From Pseudomonadota bacterium (lineage in GTDB: Bacteria; Pseudomonadota; Alphaproteobacteria; Rhizobiales; Tepidamorphaceae), in contig JAEWYT010000179.1 in the NCBI GenBank assembly GCA_023458595.1, forward strand, positions 1 through 57,566: a stretch of DNA of 57,566 nucleotides, written 5' to 3'. The translations under genes and the position numbers were made by a program. A model generated the notes under the pieces. It had not been told where the DNA came from and did not search any database. It worked only from the letters and a program-made list of their open reading frames with translations. Position 1 is the first letter of the stretch. Each line of letters opens with the position of its first letter. Below, one piece after another: positions 8,575-17,957 of the stretch.

Positions 8575-8903
8575 CCCGAAGCCCCGATATCGGCTGGCGC
8601 ACATGACCGCATGCGGGGCCTGTCGCCTGTGCGCGATCACGGGAACGGCGACATCACCAATGATCAACGGGCGGGACGAGATGCGGCGCGACGCTCGCGT
8701 GCCAGGACCGCGGGCGACCATCACTCCGCCGTGTCCGTATCTCGCCGATCCGTCCTCGCCGGCACTGGCAACGGCTACAGGTCCAGCGACGACGTCTTCC
8801 GCACCGGCCTCCAACCGGAACTGGAGGCGGCGAAAGGTATCGCGTCATGAAGCGCGAAACCGTGATCTGTCGCCGGGCGGATATATTTCCTGCAGCGGCG
8901 ATG
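8575..8903. other. Gap between convergent genes, no gene recognised
   Basis: A 329-bp gap between the stop of the FAD dehydrogenase and the stop of the IclR gene. Short frames exist on both strands (for example a plus frame from 8603 with an N-terminal CGACRLC) but none has a recognisable domain or a good ribosome site. No clear intrinsic terminator hairpin with a T-run was found. Confidence 0.4.
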
Positions 8904-9686
8904 TCATCTGATGATATCGGAAATCTTGCGCGCGCAGGCGGTCAGCTCTTTCAGGTATTTTGGCTTTCCGGAGTCTATGATGTTGTCCTTCAGCCCCCCT
9001 ATGCTGAGGGCGGCAGCGATACGGCCGTCTCTCGAGAATATGGGCACGCCCGCGGCAGCGAGGCCGATCGCGACATCGTCCTCGGCGACGTCCCAACCGC
9101 GCGATCTCACGAGTTCCAGCTTGTCCCGCAATTGTTCGACGCTGGTCTCCGTCATGGGGGTCAGCTTCGGGAAATCATCTCTTTCCAGCCGCCTTTCAAT
9201 CTCGTCCGGCGGTTGGAAGGCAAAGAGCACGCGTGGCGCCGCACCCGTATTCACCGCCTGTCGGCCGCCTACGTTCCACCAACGAACAAGAATGGCGCGA
9301 TCGCCCTGCACACGCGCAATGCAAACGGCCTCTCCCCGCTCGTAGATAGATAGGAAGACGGTCGTCTGGGTGTGGTGGGCGAGATCCATCATGAACGGAG
9401 TGGCTTCGCCAGACAGCCCGTTGAAGACCGGGACCGCCTCAACGAAATCGAGCATACGCGTGCTCAAGGAATATTCGTGCGAACGCTGATCCTGCACCAC
9501 GAGATCAAGCCCGATCAGCGTGAGCAGAAGCCTCCTCGTCGTCGCCTTGTCCAGCTTGGTGATCCTGACGACTTCCGTCAGAGACAGATGGGGGCGGTCC
9601 ACTGAAAAAGCCCGCAGCACGGCGACAGCACGCACTACGGCCCGGACATTCGATGATGAAGGCTGGTCGTCGACTTGACCTGACAA
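8904..9686 (-). CDS. IclR-family transcriptional regulator (cluster A)
   Basis: 260 residues, TTG start at 9686 with GAGG 5 bases upstream. The N-terminal winged helix-turn-helix (about residues 14-75) contains LSLTEVVRITKLDKATTRRLLLTL-type helices; the C-terminal effector domain follows, with the family pattern GRIAAALSIGG. Last gene of the minus operon, 9 bp after the reductase gene, so it would be made together with the genes it is likely to control. It is clearly related to the IclR protein at 31380-32171 (both share LDK.TTRRLL and VVQD). Its probable target is the palindrome at 19204-19222. Confidence 0.85.
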   Translation of the reverse strand: MSGQVDDQPSSSNVRAVVRAVAVLRAFSVDRPHLSLTEVVRITKLDKATTRRLLLTLIGLDLVVQDQRSHEYSLSTRMLDFVEAVPVFNGLSGEATPFMMDLAHHTQTTVFLSIYERGEAVCIARVQGDRAILVRWWNVGGRQAVNTGAAPRVLFAFQPPDEIERRLERDDFPKLTPMTETSVEQLRDKLELVRSRGWDVAEDDVAIGLAAAGVPIFSRDGRIAAALSIGGLKDNIIDSGKPKYLKELTACARKISDIIR

Positions 9687-9695
9687 AGCTACCTC

Positions 9696-10709
9696 TTACC
9701 CGACCCGTACGACGACCTTTCCGACGTGCCTGCCTTCGAAGAGGCTCAGAAGCGCCATCGGAGCACTATCAAGCCCCTCGAAAACCGTTTCGTCGAAACG
9801 AATGTGGCGCTCCTCGATCCACTTCGCCAATGCCGCCAGTCCTTCCTGATACCGAGCCCTGTAGTCCAGGACGCGAAATCCTTCAAGTCGAGCCCTCCTG
9901 ATCTCAAAGTTTTTCAGATTCCGCGGGCCCCGGTCCAGTTCGTCGTCTTCATATTGTGCGATCTGGCCGCAAACGACGTAGCGACATCCGACATTCATCC
10001 AACGCGTGACCGCGTCGAATGTCCGGCCACCGACATTGTCGAAATAAAGGTCAATGCGGTCCGGGCAGGCTTCTTTCAGGTCTTCATGAAGGTCAAGGGC
10101 CGTCCGGTGGTTGATCGCCGCGTCGAATCCCAGTTTCCGGATGATGTACTCGGCTTTCTCATCCGAACCGACGATGCCGACGGTGCGACAGCCCTTCAGC
10201 CGGGCGATCTGTCCCGCGACCGAACCGACCGCACCGGCGGCACCGGAAACAACGACCGTCTCGCCCGCGACGGGCCTGCCGACGTCGAGCATCCCGAAAT
10301 ACGCGGTCATCCCGGTCATTCCCAGGACGCCGAGGGCCGTCGAGACAGGCAGCGTGCTTTCCGGCACGCGCCGCGCCTCGACAGCCCCGACGGCGGCGTA
10401 TTGCTGCCATCCGAAATAGCCCTCGACGACATCACCCTCGCGAAACCGGGAACTGCGCGACCGGATCACTTTTCCTACGGCACCGGCGAAGATAGGCTCG
10501 TCCAGTTCCTGGGGAGCGATGTGGTCATATACGCCGACCATGTGGCCGCGCATAAAGGGGTCGACAGACACAAACTCGATCGCCACCAGGATCTCGTCCT
10601 GGCCGGGCACGGGCACATCGACATATCTCGAGCCGAAGCACGAGCCGTCCAGTCTCCCGGTCGGTCGCGCCCGCAAACAGATCTGCTGGTTTCGGCCGCC
10701 GACCGCCAT
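9696..10709 (-). CDS. NADP-dependent oxidoreductase, MDR superfamily (CurA/leukotriene B4 dehydrogenase-like)
   Basis: 337 residues, ATG at 10709 with GGAGG 7 bases ahead. It shows the zinc-free medium-chain reductase pattern: PFMRGHM near residue 50, FAGAVGKVI, then the nucleotide-binding SGAAGAVGSVAGQIARLKG (about 155-173) and LYFDNVGG. This family (COG2130) reduces the C=C bond of alpha,beta-unsaturated ketones and aldehydes with NADPH. It follows hyuB by 12 bp in the cluster A operon, which suggests an unsaturated carbonyl intermediate in the pathway; that step is inferred. Confidence 0.85.
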   Translation of the reverse strand: MAVGGRNQQICLRARPTGRLDGSCFGSRYVDVPVPGQDEILVAIEFVSVDPFMRGHMVGVYDHIAPQELDEPIFAGAVGKVIRSRSSRFREGDVVEGYFGWQQYAAVGAVEARRVPESTLPVSTALGVLGMTGMTAYFGMLDVGRPVAGETVVVSGAAGAVGSVAGQIARLKGCRTVGIVGSDEKAEYIIRKLGFDAAINHRTALDLHEDLKEACPDRIDLYFDNVGGRTFDAVTRWMNVGCRYVVCGQIAQYEDDELDRGPRNLKNFEIRRARLEGFRVLDYRARYQEGLAALAKWIEERHIRFDETVFEGLDSAPMALLSLFEGRHVGKVVVRVG

Positions 10710-10721
10710 CGCGTGCCTCCT

Positions 10722-12446
10722 TCAGGCGGACGCGCGCAATGCACGTGTCCGTTCCGCGTCGACAGATCGTCCATCCGGAGCCAGCGCGACCTTGTATATC
10801 GACTGCGCGGCCGTCGCGGAGACGATCCCGTCGCGAACATCGCGCAACACGCATTGCGAATCACGGTGCGATGGATTGCCGACGCCGCCACCGGCCGGAG
10901 ACGAGAGTACGATGCGGACCGGCGGAAGCCCGACAAGGCTGTATTGCGGCGGCGTGAATTCCTTGCCGGTCCCGTCGAACGTGGTGCATTGCCCGGCAGC
11001 CCCCGCAAGCCCTCCGGCTGCGCCAAATCCGGAAGGATCGAAAAGCCCTTCGCCTCTGAAGGAGTAGTTGGCATCTGTCAGTACGTCGGCTTCGTATTCG
11101 ATGCCCGTGCCACCGCGCCACTGTCCCGGTCCTGCGGCGTCGCAGCGAAACTCATGACGGTGGACATGGATCGGATAGAGCTGTTCCCAAAGCTCGACAT
11201 TGGGCAGCGTCAGCCCGCCCAGTGTCGAAAGATGTGCGATCTGGTTGAGCCCATCGCGGTTCATTACGGCGCCGCCGCCGGACAGGCCGTTCCAGTGATA
11301 GAGGACGTAGGTCGTCGCACCGGCGTCGTCGACACCGGCGGAAAGCGGTATGATCGCCTTGCCCCAGCCCGCAACCGTCTTGGAGGGAACCGCTTGGCTC
11401 AAGGCCTTCCAGCAGGCCTGGATGATGTCATGGGCAGGAAAGGCGGTCGCAAAAGTCGTCGCCGCGGGCGGCTTCGGGTTCAGCGTACATCCGTACGGAA
11501 TGATCAGCTTCACGCTGCGAAACGTTCCCTCGTTCCTCGGCAGGTCGGGATCGAAGAACGACGACAGGCCCGTATAGGTCGCTGCATGCGTGTTGGCGAA
11601 GGAACTGTTCTTGAAGCCTTTGATCTGGGGTGACGTGCCCGTGAAGTCCACGGTCAGTTGATCGCCAGAGACGGTCAGGGTGACCCTGTAGCGGATTTCG
11701 GTCCGGGTGAAGCAGTCATTGTTGCTCACTTCCTCGCCGACATAGACCCCATCGGGCAACGACTCGACCTCGGCGCGGAATCGACGGTCCGCATGGTCGA
11801 GGATGCCGTCGAGATACGCCATTCCCTGCTCGTGACCGAGATCGTCGAAGATTGCGGCAACGCGCTCGCTGCCGATCTGCGTAGACCCGAGCATGGCACG
11901 CAGGTCACCGTCGAGGAGGTGGGGCGTGCGCGTGTTGGCGAGAAGCATGTCCCAGACGTCTCTGCGTATCTCGCCTCTCTCCACCACACGGATCGGCGGC
12001 AGCCGAATGCCTTCGTGGAAAATCTCCGTCGCAAGCGGATTGTAGGTTCCCGCAGCGCCGCCGCCGATGTCGGACTGGTGTGCACGATTGCAGGTAAAGC
12101 CTACGACCGTGCCCTGCGAAAAGACCGGCCTCGCGATCACCCAGTCCGGCAGGTGGTTTCCCCCCGCCAGGTAGGGATCGTTGAGTAGAAACGCGTCACC
12201 CTCGTGGATGTCCTCTCCAAAGGCCTTCAACAACCCACGCACGGCAAAGCCACCGCTGCCGGTATGGACCGGGCAGCCGTCGGCCTGTGAAACGAGATAT
12301 CCCGTCGGTCCGGTAATGAAACAGGAAAAATCATGGCTCTGGAAAATGGGGCTGCGCGCCGTCCGCAACATTACCCAGCCCATCTGCCGCGATATGTGGT
12401 CGAGCCTGTTCTGGACCAGAGCCAGCGTGATCGGATCGTAGGTCAT
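10722..12446 (-). CDS. hyuB: Hydantoinase B/oxoprolinase family subunit (HyuB)
   Basis: 574 residues, ATG at 12446. Family blocks are visible: DPITLALVQNRLDHI at the start, AFLLNDPYLAGGNHLPD (about 84-100), HQSDIGG (122-128) and the C-terminal GGGVGNPSHRD. HyuB pairs with HyuA in ATP-dependent opening of cyclic amides (N-methylhydantoinase, 5-oxoprolinase, caprolactamase) or, in related enzymes, ATP-dependent carboxylation of ketones. It lies 12 bp after hyuA. Which of these reactions applies cannot be settled here; no acetone-carboxylase gamma subunit is present, which leans towards a cyclic amide. Confidence 0.88.
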   Translation of the reverse strand: MTYDPITLALVQNRLDHISRQMGWVMLRTARSPIFQSHDFSCFITGPTGYLVSQADGCPVHTGSGGFAVRGLLKAFGEDIHEGDAFLLNDPYLAGGNHLPDWVIARPVFSQGTVVGFTCNRAHQSDIGGGAAGTYNPLATEIFHEGIRLPPIRVVERGEIRRDVWDMLLANTRTPHLLDGDLRAMLGSTQIGSERVAAIFDDLGHEQGMAYLDGILDHADRRFRAEVESLPDGVYVGEEVSNNDCFTRTEIRYRVTLTVSGDQLTVDFTGTSPQIKGFKNSSFANTHAATYTGLSSFFDPDLPRNEGTFRSVKLIIPYGCTLNPKPPAATTFATAFPAHDIIQACWKALSQAVPSKTVAGWGKAIIPLSAGVDDAGATTYVLYHWNGLSGGGAVMNRDGLNQIAHLSTLGGLTLPNVELWEQLYPIHVHRHEFRCDAAGPGQWRGGTGIEYEADVLTDANYSFRGEGLFDPSGFGAAGGLAGAAGQCTTFDGTGKEFTPPQYSLVGLPPVRIVLSSPAGGGVGNPSHRDSQCVLRDVRDGIVSATAAQSIYKVALAPDGRSVDAERTRALRASA

Positions 12447-12458
12447 GTACCGGGGCCC

Positions 12459-14549
12459 CTAGCTAAGCTCGATTACGAAGTTGTCGGCAGCGTCGACGAA
12501 AAGACGATCGCGCCCCGACACCAATACGGTCGTGGTCGGTTCGCGAACGATCAGCGGACCTGACAAGCGGACGCCAGGAGTGAGATCCCGGCCGTCATAG
12601 ACAGGGGTGGGCTGCCACATCTCCTCGTCGTTGATATAGACGTCGCGCACCTCCAGCGGTTTCGGCTCCCCCGTTGCCGCTGTTCGCGCCGCCGGCATCA
12701 GCGGTGGGATTGTGCCGATACCGGCGACCCGCAGCGCGGTGATCTCCATGGCGCCTTCGGGCTGGGTGTGGCCGAACTGCCGGCGATACTCGCCCTCGAA
12801 GGACGCTCTGACTTGCGCGGTATCGAACGCTTCGGGATCGAAGGCGATCCGCACGGAGGACAGCTGGCCTTGGTAGCGCAAATCGGCCTCCCATTTCAGA
12901 ACCACCGTCGATTCCTCGAATCCCTGCCGGGCCAGCGCCGCGACCGCCTTGTGTCCGAGCTCAGCGGATATCCTCGCGATTAGCGGGCCCGCGTCTTCCA
13001 GCCGGACCGGATAGAGGACCTGGAAGAAATCCTGCCTGAGATTGGAATGGAGCATTCCCAACGCGCAGAAAGCGCCCGCCAGGCGGGGAATGCAGACCGA
13101 TTTGCAGCCGATCATCCGGCCGACCGACGCGCCGTGGAGCGGCCCCGCGCCACCCGCGGCCACAAGCGTGAAGTTCTTCGGGTCGTAGCCCCGCTCGGTG
13201 CTGATACGTTCCACGGCATGGAGCAGGTGTTGCTCCAGCAGGCGCAAGATTCCGGCCGCCGCGGACGTCTTGTCGAGACCGAGCGGCCTCGCGATCTTGG
13301 ATTCGACCACCTGATGCGCCTTCTGCGCATCGAGGACGATCGAACCTTCGCCGCCAATGGGACCGGCCGCCAGCCGGCCAAGGACAAGCTGAGCATCGGT
13401 GGCCGTCGGCTCCGTTCCGCCCAGTCCGTAGCAGGCCGGCCCCGGATTGGCGCCCGCCCCCTGCGGCCCGACAACCAGCATGCCCGCCGCATCGACGCTG
13501 GCGATCGTGCCGCCCCCGGCCCCCACCGTATGCACTTCTATGGACGGGATGCTGACGTGATACTCGTCGATGATCAGTTCGTCACCGACGGCCACATGCC
13601 CGCCGACCAGCATCATGACATCACAGGATGTGCCGCCGATCTCCATGGAAATGAGGTTGTCGCCACTGGTTTCCGAGAGGAGGTTCAGCGCACCGACGCC
13701 AGCGGCCGGCCCGGATAGAACCAGATTGACGGGGCGATCCGTCACCTGGTCGACCGAAACCATGCCGCCGTTGCTCTGCACGAGCAGGAGCGGGCGTCTC
13801 AGCCCTCTGTTCTGCAGCGCCTCGTTGAGGGTCTTCAGGTAGGTGACGACACGGGGCGCGATATAGGCGTTCAGAACGGTCGTCGAAGTCCGCTCGTACT
13901 CACCCAGGATCGGCGCGATGTCGGTCGACACGGACAGCCAGTCGAAGCCGCCCTTCTCGGCGACGACCTCGGCCGCGGCCTTCTCATGGACGGGATTGAC
14001 GTAGGCATTGAGGAGGGCGACTGCGAGCGACTCCACTCCGTCGCCGGCCAGCTCGTCGAGCGCCCTGGCCAACGCTTCCCGATCGAGAGGAATCCGTTCG
14101 CCGCCCTTGCTGTCTATACGACCAGCAACCGGCCGACGCAGATAGCGCGGCACCAGCACTTCCGGATAGGGCGCGCGATGGTCCCACTGATGGAAACGGA
14201 TGCCGCGCCTGATCTCCAGGCTGTCCCGGAAGCCCTCCGTGGTGATGAGCCCGACCTTGGCGCCTTTGTGTTCGAGTACCGTGTTGGTAGCGACCGTCGA
14301 GCCATGGATGAAAAGGCCGCAGCCGGCCAGAATTTCCGATTGGCCGAACCGAAAGTGGCGTTCCGCAGAGGCCAGCGTCGCCAATACGCCCTCCGCCGGA
14401 TTGGATGGAACCGATGGCTCCTTGAACACGAACATGTCGCCGGCCGCATCGACGAGGATCATGTCCGTAAAGGTTCCGCCGATGTCGACGCCGATTCTCC
14501 ACGGCTTCGCCGGCGCCTTGTGCGCTACGGGATTTTGCTGATTGTCCAT
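12459..14549 (-). CDS. hyuA: Hydantoinase/oxoprolinase family ATPase subunit (HyuA)
   Basis: 696 residues, ATG at 14549. The N-terminal actin-like ATPase motif GVDIGGTFTDM is at residues 20-30, followed by HGSTVATNTVLE (about 79-90), and a second phosphate motif EIGGTSCDV near residue 300, then AVGAGGGTIA-type glycine loops. It supplies ATP-driven activation of the amide or ketone to the HyuB partner encoded downstream. It begins 30 bp after livF and is in the same minus operon as the Liv transporter, so the imported solute is presumably the substrate or its precursor. Confidence 0.88.
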   Translation of the reverse strand: MDNQQNPVAHKAPAKPWRIGVDIGGTFTDMILVDAAGDMFVFKEPSVPSNPAEGVLATLASAERHFRFGQSEILAGCGLFIHGSTVATNTVLEHKGAKVGLITTEGFRDSLEIRRGIRFHQWDHRAPYPEVLVPRYLRRPVAGRIDSKGGERIPLDREALARALDELAGDGVESLAVALLNAYVNPVHEKAAAEVVAEKGGFDWLSVSTDIAPILGEYERTSTTVLNAYIAPRVVTYLKTLNEALQNRGLRRPLLLVQSNGGMVSVDQVTDRPVNLVLSGPAAGVGALNLLSETSGDNLISMEIGGTSCDVMMLVGGHVAVGDELIIDEYHVSIPSIEVHTVGAGGGTIASVDAAGMLVVGPQGAGANPGPACYGLGGTEPTATDAQLVLGRLAAGPIGGEGSIVLDAQKAHQVVESKIARPLGLDKTSAAAGILRLLEQHLLHAVERISTERGYDPKNFTLVAAGGAGPLHGASVGRMIGCKSVCIPRLAGAFCALGMLHSNLRQDFFQVLYPVRLEDAGPLIARISAELGHKAVAALARQGFEESTVVLKWEADLRYQGQLSSVRIAFDPEAFDTAQVRASFEGEYRRQFGHTQPEGAMEITALRVAGIGTIPPLMPAARTAATGEPKPLEVRDVYINDEEMWQPTPVYDGRDLTPGVRLSGPLIVREPTTTVLVSGRDRLFVDAADNFVIELS

Positions 14550-14579
14550 TGTAATTACCTTCTCGCGGCTTGCGCCATT

Positions 14580-15287
14580 TCATACGCCCAGGAATGCCTG
14601 TTTGACCCCCGGGTTTTCGACAAGTGAGGATGCAGAGTCCTCCAGCACGACACGCCCGGTCTCCAGGACATAGCCTCGATCCGCCAGCCTGAGCGCCAGC
14701 TCCACTCTCTGTTCGACCAGCAGGATGCCCAGGCCCCGCTTGTGGAGGTCGACGATGATGTCGGCGAGAGTGTCGACCACGACCGGCGCCAGGCCGAGGG
14801 ACGGTTCATCGAGCATCAGGAGTTTCGGCGCCGACATCAGACCGCGCGCGATCGCCACCATCTGCTGTTCGCCGCCGCTCAACGTACCGGCGCGTTGTTG
14901 CTGGCGCTCCTTCACGCGCGGGAATAGTTCGAAGCACCGTTCGCGGCGCTGCGCGTAGGGCGGCGCATCGGCAGGGGCACGGACGGCTCCCAGCTCGAGA
15001 TGCTCCATGACCGTCATTTCGGGAAAGAGCAGGCGTCCTTCCGGAACGTGGGCGATCCCCATAGAGAGAAGCTCATGCGGCTTCCGCGCATCGATACGCT
15101 CGCCCTGGAACGTGATTGCTCCCCGAACGGGCTTCAGGAGGCCGGAGATGGCGCGCAGACACGTCGTCTTGCCGGCGCCATTGGCACCGATAACGGTGAC
15201 CATCTCTCCTTTGCCGACACGAAGCGAAACGTCCGAAAGCACCTCTCGCACACCGTAGCGGACGGTAATTCCCGATACCTCAAGCAT
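14580..15287 (-). CDS. livF: Branched-chain amino acid-type ABC transporter ATPase LivF (cluster A)
   Basis: 235 residues, ATG at 15287, overlapping the end of livG by 8 bp. Walker A GANGAGKT is near residues 34-41, signature LSGGEQQMVAIARGL near 137-151, Walker B LLMLDEPSLGLAP and the LivF-typical end LLVEQRVELALRLADRGYVLETG. It is one of the two ATPases energising the LivHM channel. The identical 8-bp overlap recurs in cluster B. Confidence 0.92.
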   Translation of the reverse strand: MLEVSGITVRYGVREVLSDVSLRVGKGEMVTVIGANGAGKTTCLRAISGLLKPVRGAITFQGERIDARKPHELLSMGIAHVPEGRLLFPEMTVMEHLELGAVRAPADAPPYAQRRERCFELFPRVKERQQQRAGTLSGGEQQMVAIARGLMSAPKLLMLDEPSLGLAPVVVDTLADIIVDLHKRGLGILLVEQRVELALRLADRGYVLETGRVVLEDSASSLVENPGVKQAFLGV

Positions 15288-16053
15288 TGGCCGTCTCGCG
15301 TCCGAGATAGACCCTTACAACAGTGGGATCATTGGCCACCTCGTGCGGTTGGCCTTGCGCGATCACCACGCCGTGGTCGAGGACCGCGATCCGATCGCAA
15401 ACGCCCATGACGACCTTCATGTGATGTTCCACCAGCAGGACGCTGACGCCTGTTCGGCGGATCTTGCCGATGAGTTCGATCAGCCGCCTGCTTTCGTCCG
15501 GACTCATGCCGGCCGCCGGCTCGTCGAGCAGCAGCAGCTTCGGCTCGGCCGCCAGGGCGATCGCAAGTTCCAGACGGCGCTGGTCGCCGTAGGAAAGGAA
15601 TTGCGCCTCCCTGTCCGACAGCCCGGACATTCCGAGAAAGTCGAGGATGTCCGCGGCCTTGGATCGCGCGCTTTCTTCCTCGCGCCGGTATGCGGCCGTA
15701 CCCAGCAGGGATCCGACGACCGACCCGATCATGCGCCTGTGCATCCCGACCCTGATATTGTCCATGACGGTCAACGTCGGGAACAGGCTCGTGATCTGAA
15801 AGGTACGTGCAACCCCGAGCTGCGCCATACGATGCGGCTGCAGACCGGTACAATCCAGGCCGCCGAGCAGAACCTGCCCGGACGTGGGCTTGAGAAGCCC
15901 CGCGATCATGTTGAACACTGTCGTCTTGCCGGCCCCGTTGGGTCCGATCAGTCCGACGACCTCGCCATCCGCAACCTTGAAGGCAACGTCCCTGGCGGCG
16001 AACAGGCCGCCGAAAGCGCGTGTGAGGCCGACAACTTCCAGAAGCGCGCCCAT
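15280..16053 (-). CDS. livG: Branched-chain amino acid-type ABC transporter ATPase LivG (cluster A)
   Basis: 257 residues from ATG 16053, where homology starts (MGALLEVVGLTRAFGG). A longer frame upstream would run into livM and is rejected. Walker A GPNGAGKT at about residues 37-44; the signature is the LivG variant LSYGDQRRLELAIAL; Walker B LLLLDEPAAGMSP. It starts 4 bp after the livM stop. Partner of LivF in the membrane complex. Confidence 0.92.
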   Translation of the reverse strand: MGALLEVVGLTRAFGGLFAARDVAFKVADGEVVGLIGPNGAGKTTVFNMIAGLLKPTSGQVLLGGLDCTGLQPHRMAQLGVARTFQITSLFPTLTVMDNIRVGMHRRMIGSVVGSLLGTAAYRREEESARSKAADILDFLGMSGLSDREAQFLSYGDQRRLELAIALAAEPKLLLLDEPAAGMSPDESRRLIELIGKIRRTGVSVLLVEHHMKVVMGVCDRIAVLDHGVVIAQGQPHEVANDPTVVRVYLGRETANA

Positions 16054-16057
16054 GGCA

Positions 16058-17023
16058 TCACCGTCGCTTGCCTGTTGCGGCGCGCTGCCCGAACAGGCGG
16101 GGCCACAGCGAGACCACGCCACCCGGCAGGGCTATGACGCAAAGCGCGAGCAGCACGGCGAACACCAGCATCCGCATCGAGCCGCTGGCACGCAGTACCT
16201 CAAGAAGCGCGACATAGACGAATGCGCCGACCAGAGATCCGACGACCGTTCCCTTGCCGCCGACGATGACCATGACGATCATCGGCGCCATGTAGGCGAG
16301 GGTCATGAGGTCGGGCGTTATGACGCCCATGTAATGGGCATAGAGACTGCCGGCGATGCCGACCATCATGGTGGCCAGGACAAATGCCAGCAGCTTGTAT
16401 GCGAAGACGTTGATGCCGGCGGCGGCAGCGAGAACGTCATTCTCGCGAATGGCCAGGATGGCCCGTCCGGTCTTGCTCGACAGCAACGCGTTGCAGAAGT
16501 AGAGGAAGAAGGCGACGACCACCAGAACCAGATAGTAGTAGGTCTCGGCCTTCGAGAAGTCGAGCCATGGCGCCCAGGCAATCTCTGGACGCGGCACGCG
16601 CGTGATGCCCAGTGGACCGTTGGTAAAGTCGATCCAGTTGATGCACACGCTGTGGATGATGGCGCCGAAACCGAGCGTCAGGATAGCGAACTGAGGGCCC
16701 TTCACTCGCAGTGCGACGTAGCCGACAACAAATCCGAACAGGCCGGAGACGATCGGCGCGAGCACCAGTCCACCCCAGAACGAGTAGCCGAGAAAGACGG
16801 CGGGCATGGCCGAGGCGTAGGCGCCGATCCCGAAGAACGCGGCATGTCCGAACGACAGTTCGCCGAGATAGCCGACGATGAGATTGAGGCTGATGGCCAT
16901 CAGCGAGAACAGCAGCCAGAGGATGAGCAGGTGCTGGATGTAGTTTCCGAGGCCAAGCAGCGGCAGCAGGCCAAGGGCGGCGATTCCCGCCCAGGCGACG
17001 GTTGAGGAAGTCGTGCCCGTCAT
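16058..17023 (-). CDS. livM: Branched-chain amino acid-type ABC transporter permease LivM (cluster A)
   Basis: 321 residues, ATG at 17023 in ATGA overlap with livH; the 94-codon upstream extension of the frame is out of family and is ignored. Eight or more hydrophobic segments; the conserved blocks NLIVGYLGELSFGHAAFFGIGAY (about 43-65, given in parts: GELSFGHA), AGSLYAHYMG and ITPD with IVGGKGTVVG are typical of LivM. Forms the translocation path with LivH. Confidence 0.9.
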   Translation of the reverse strand: MTGTTSSTVAWAGIAALGLLPLLGLGNYIQHLLILWLLFSLMAISLNLIVGYLGELSFGHAAFFGIGAYASAMPAVFLGYSFWGGLVLAPIVSGLFGFVVGYVALRVKGPQFAILTLGFGAIIHSVCINWIDFTNGPLGITRVPRPEIAWAPWLDFSKAETYYYLVLVVVAFFLYFCNALLSSKTGRAILAIRENDVLAAAAGINVFAYKLLAFVLATMMVGIAGSLYAHYMGVITPDLMTLAYMAPMIVMVIVGGKGTVVGSLVGAFVYVALLEVLRASGSMRMLVFAVLLALCVIALPGGVVSLWPRLFGQRAATGKRR

Positions 17024-17901
17024 CGCTCGCCCGCCTTCGCGCCGAAGAGGCCATTGGGGCGCCACAGAAGGACGAAGACGATGATCGCGTAGCCGATGGC
17101 GTCCTTGAACGCGATCGCGAAGTAATTCGCGCCGAGCGCCTCGACCACCCCCAGCGCAAGCCCGCCGACAACCGCGCCGGGCATGCTTCCCAGTCCGCCG
17201 AGCACCACGACGATGAAGCCCTTGATGACGGCCCATTCGCCGATGGTCGGAAATATCGCCGCGGTGGGCCCAAGCAGCGCTCCGGACGCGGCCGCCAAGC
17301 CGCAAGCGATCGCAAACGTCGATGCATATATCCGGTCGATGTTCACCCCGCTCAGCGCGGCGCCATCGCGATTCTGGGCGGTGGCCTGCATCATCTTGCG
17401 CAGGGTGGTGAACCGTATGAACAGATAGATCAGTCCGACCAGCGCGATGGCGGCGGCCACGACGATTATGCGCTGGACGGTGAGAAAGACCTCGCCGAGC
17501 TCCACGATCATGTCGGAGTAAGGCGTCGGGACGAATTTCGGATCCGCACCGAATACGACCTCGCCGCCATTGGCGAGGATGAGGCCGAGCGCCAGGCTCA
17601 CCATAAGCACGCTGAACTCATGCTCGCCGCGCAGTGGCCTGAACAGGAGCTGGTTCGCCAATATCCCGATGGCGGCCACGATGACCGTGGAAAGCAGCAC
17701 CGCCACCAGGTAGGGAACATTGAGCAGCGCCATCACGTAGAAGGTGATGAAGGCCCCGAGCATGTAGAACTCGCCATGGGCGAAATTCACGATGCGCAGC
17801 ACGCCGAACACAAGGGAAAGCCCCACGGCGATCAGCACATACCCCGCACCGTTCACGATGCCATTGGCGACCTGCTGAAGAAATATATCGATCACGGACA
17901 T
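17020..17901 (-). CDS. livH: Branched-chain amino acid-type ABC transporter permease LivH (cluster A)
   Basis: 293 residues from ATG 17901 (MSVIDIFLQQ), preferred over the 57-codon longer frame because family similarity starts here. Motifs NGIVNGAGYVLIAVGLSLVFG (in parts: GLSLVFGV), NFAHGEFYMLGA (about 38-49) and VLGGLGSMPGA are diagnostic of LivH permeases. It lies 56 bp after livK, with a stem-loop in between. Confidence 0.9.
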   Translation of the reverse strand: MSVIDIFLQQVANGIVNGAGYVLIAVGLSLVFGVLRIVNFAHGEFYMLGAFITFYVMALLNVPYLVAVLLSTVIVAAIGILANQLLFRPLRGEHEFSVLMVSLALGLILANGGEVVFGADPKFVPTPYSDMIVELGEVFLTVQRIIVVAAAIALVGLIYLFIRFTTLRKMMQATAQNRDGAALSGVNIDRIYASTFAIACGLAAASGALLGPTAAIFPTIGEWAVIKGFIVVVLGGLGSMPGAVVGGLALGVVEALGANYFAIAFKDAIGYAIIVFVLLWRPNGLFGAKAGER

Positions 17902-17927
17902 GGCGCCCCCCGCACGTGGAGAAAAGC

Positions 17928-17949
17928 GGGACGGGATGCTTCCCGTCCC
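17928..17949 (-). terminator. Stem-loop between livK and livH (attenuator or partial terminator)
   Basis: A perfect 9-bp stem GGGACGGGA/TCCCGTCCC with a 4-base loop begins 8 bases after the livK stop. In the minus-strand RNA it is followed by GC and then UUUUC, so it could act as a weak intrinsic terminator or an RNA-end protector that raises binding-protein over permease expression. Confidence 0.6.
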
Positions 17950-17957
17950 AGTCGAGC

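Noticed and set aside
8603..8911. 102-residue plus frame with an N-terminal CGACRLC motif
   Set aside because: Composition (many Ala, Thr, Pro, Arg) is that of a shadow frame in GC-rich DNA; it runs into the IclR gene and lacks a ribosome site.
9726..11633. 635-residue plus frame opposite the reductase and hyuB genes
   Set aside because: It is the antisense of two clear genes with intact motifs and has no recognisable domain.
10722..14549. Assignment of the first HyuAB pair as acetone carboxylase
   Set aside because: The small gamma subunit gene of acetone carboxylase is absent and the operon has an amino-acid-type importer.
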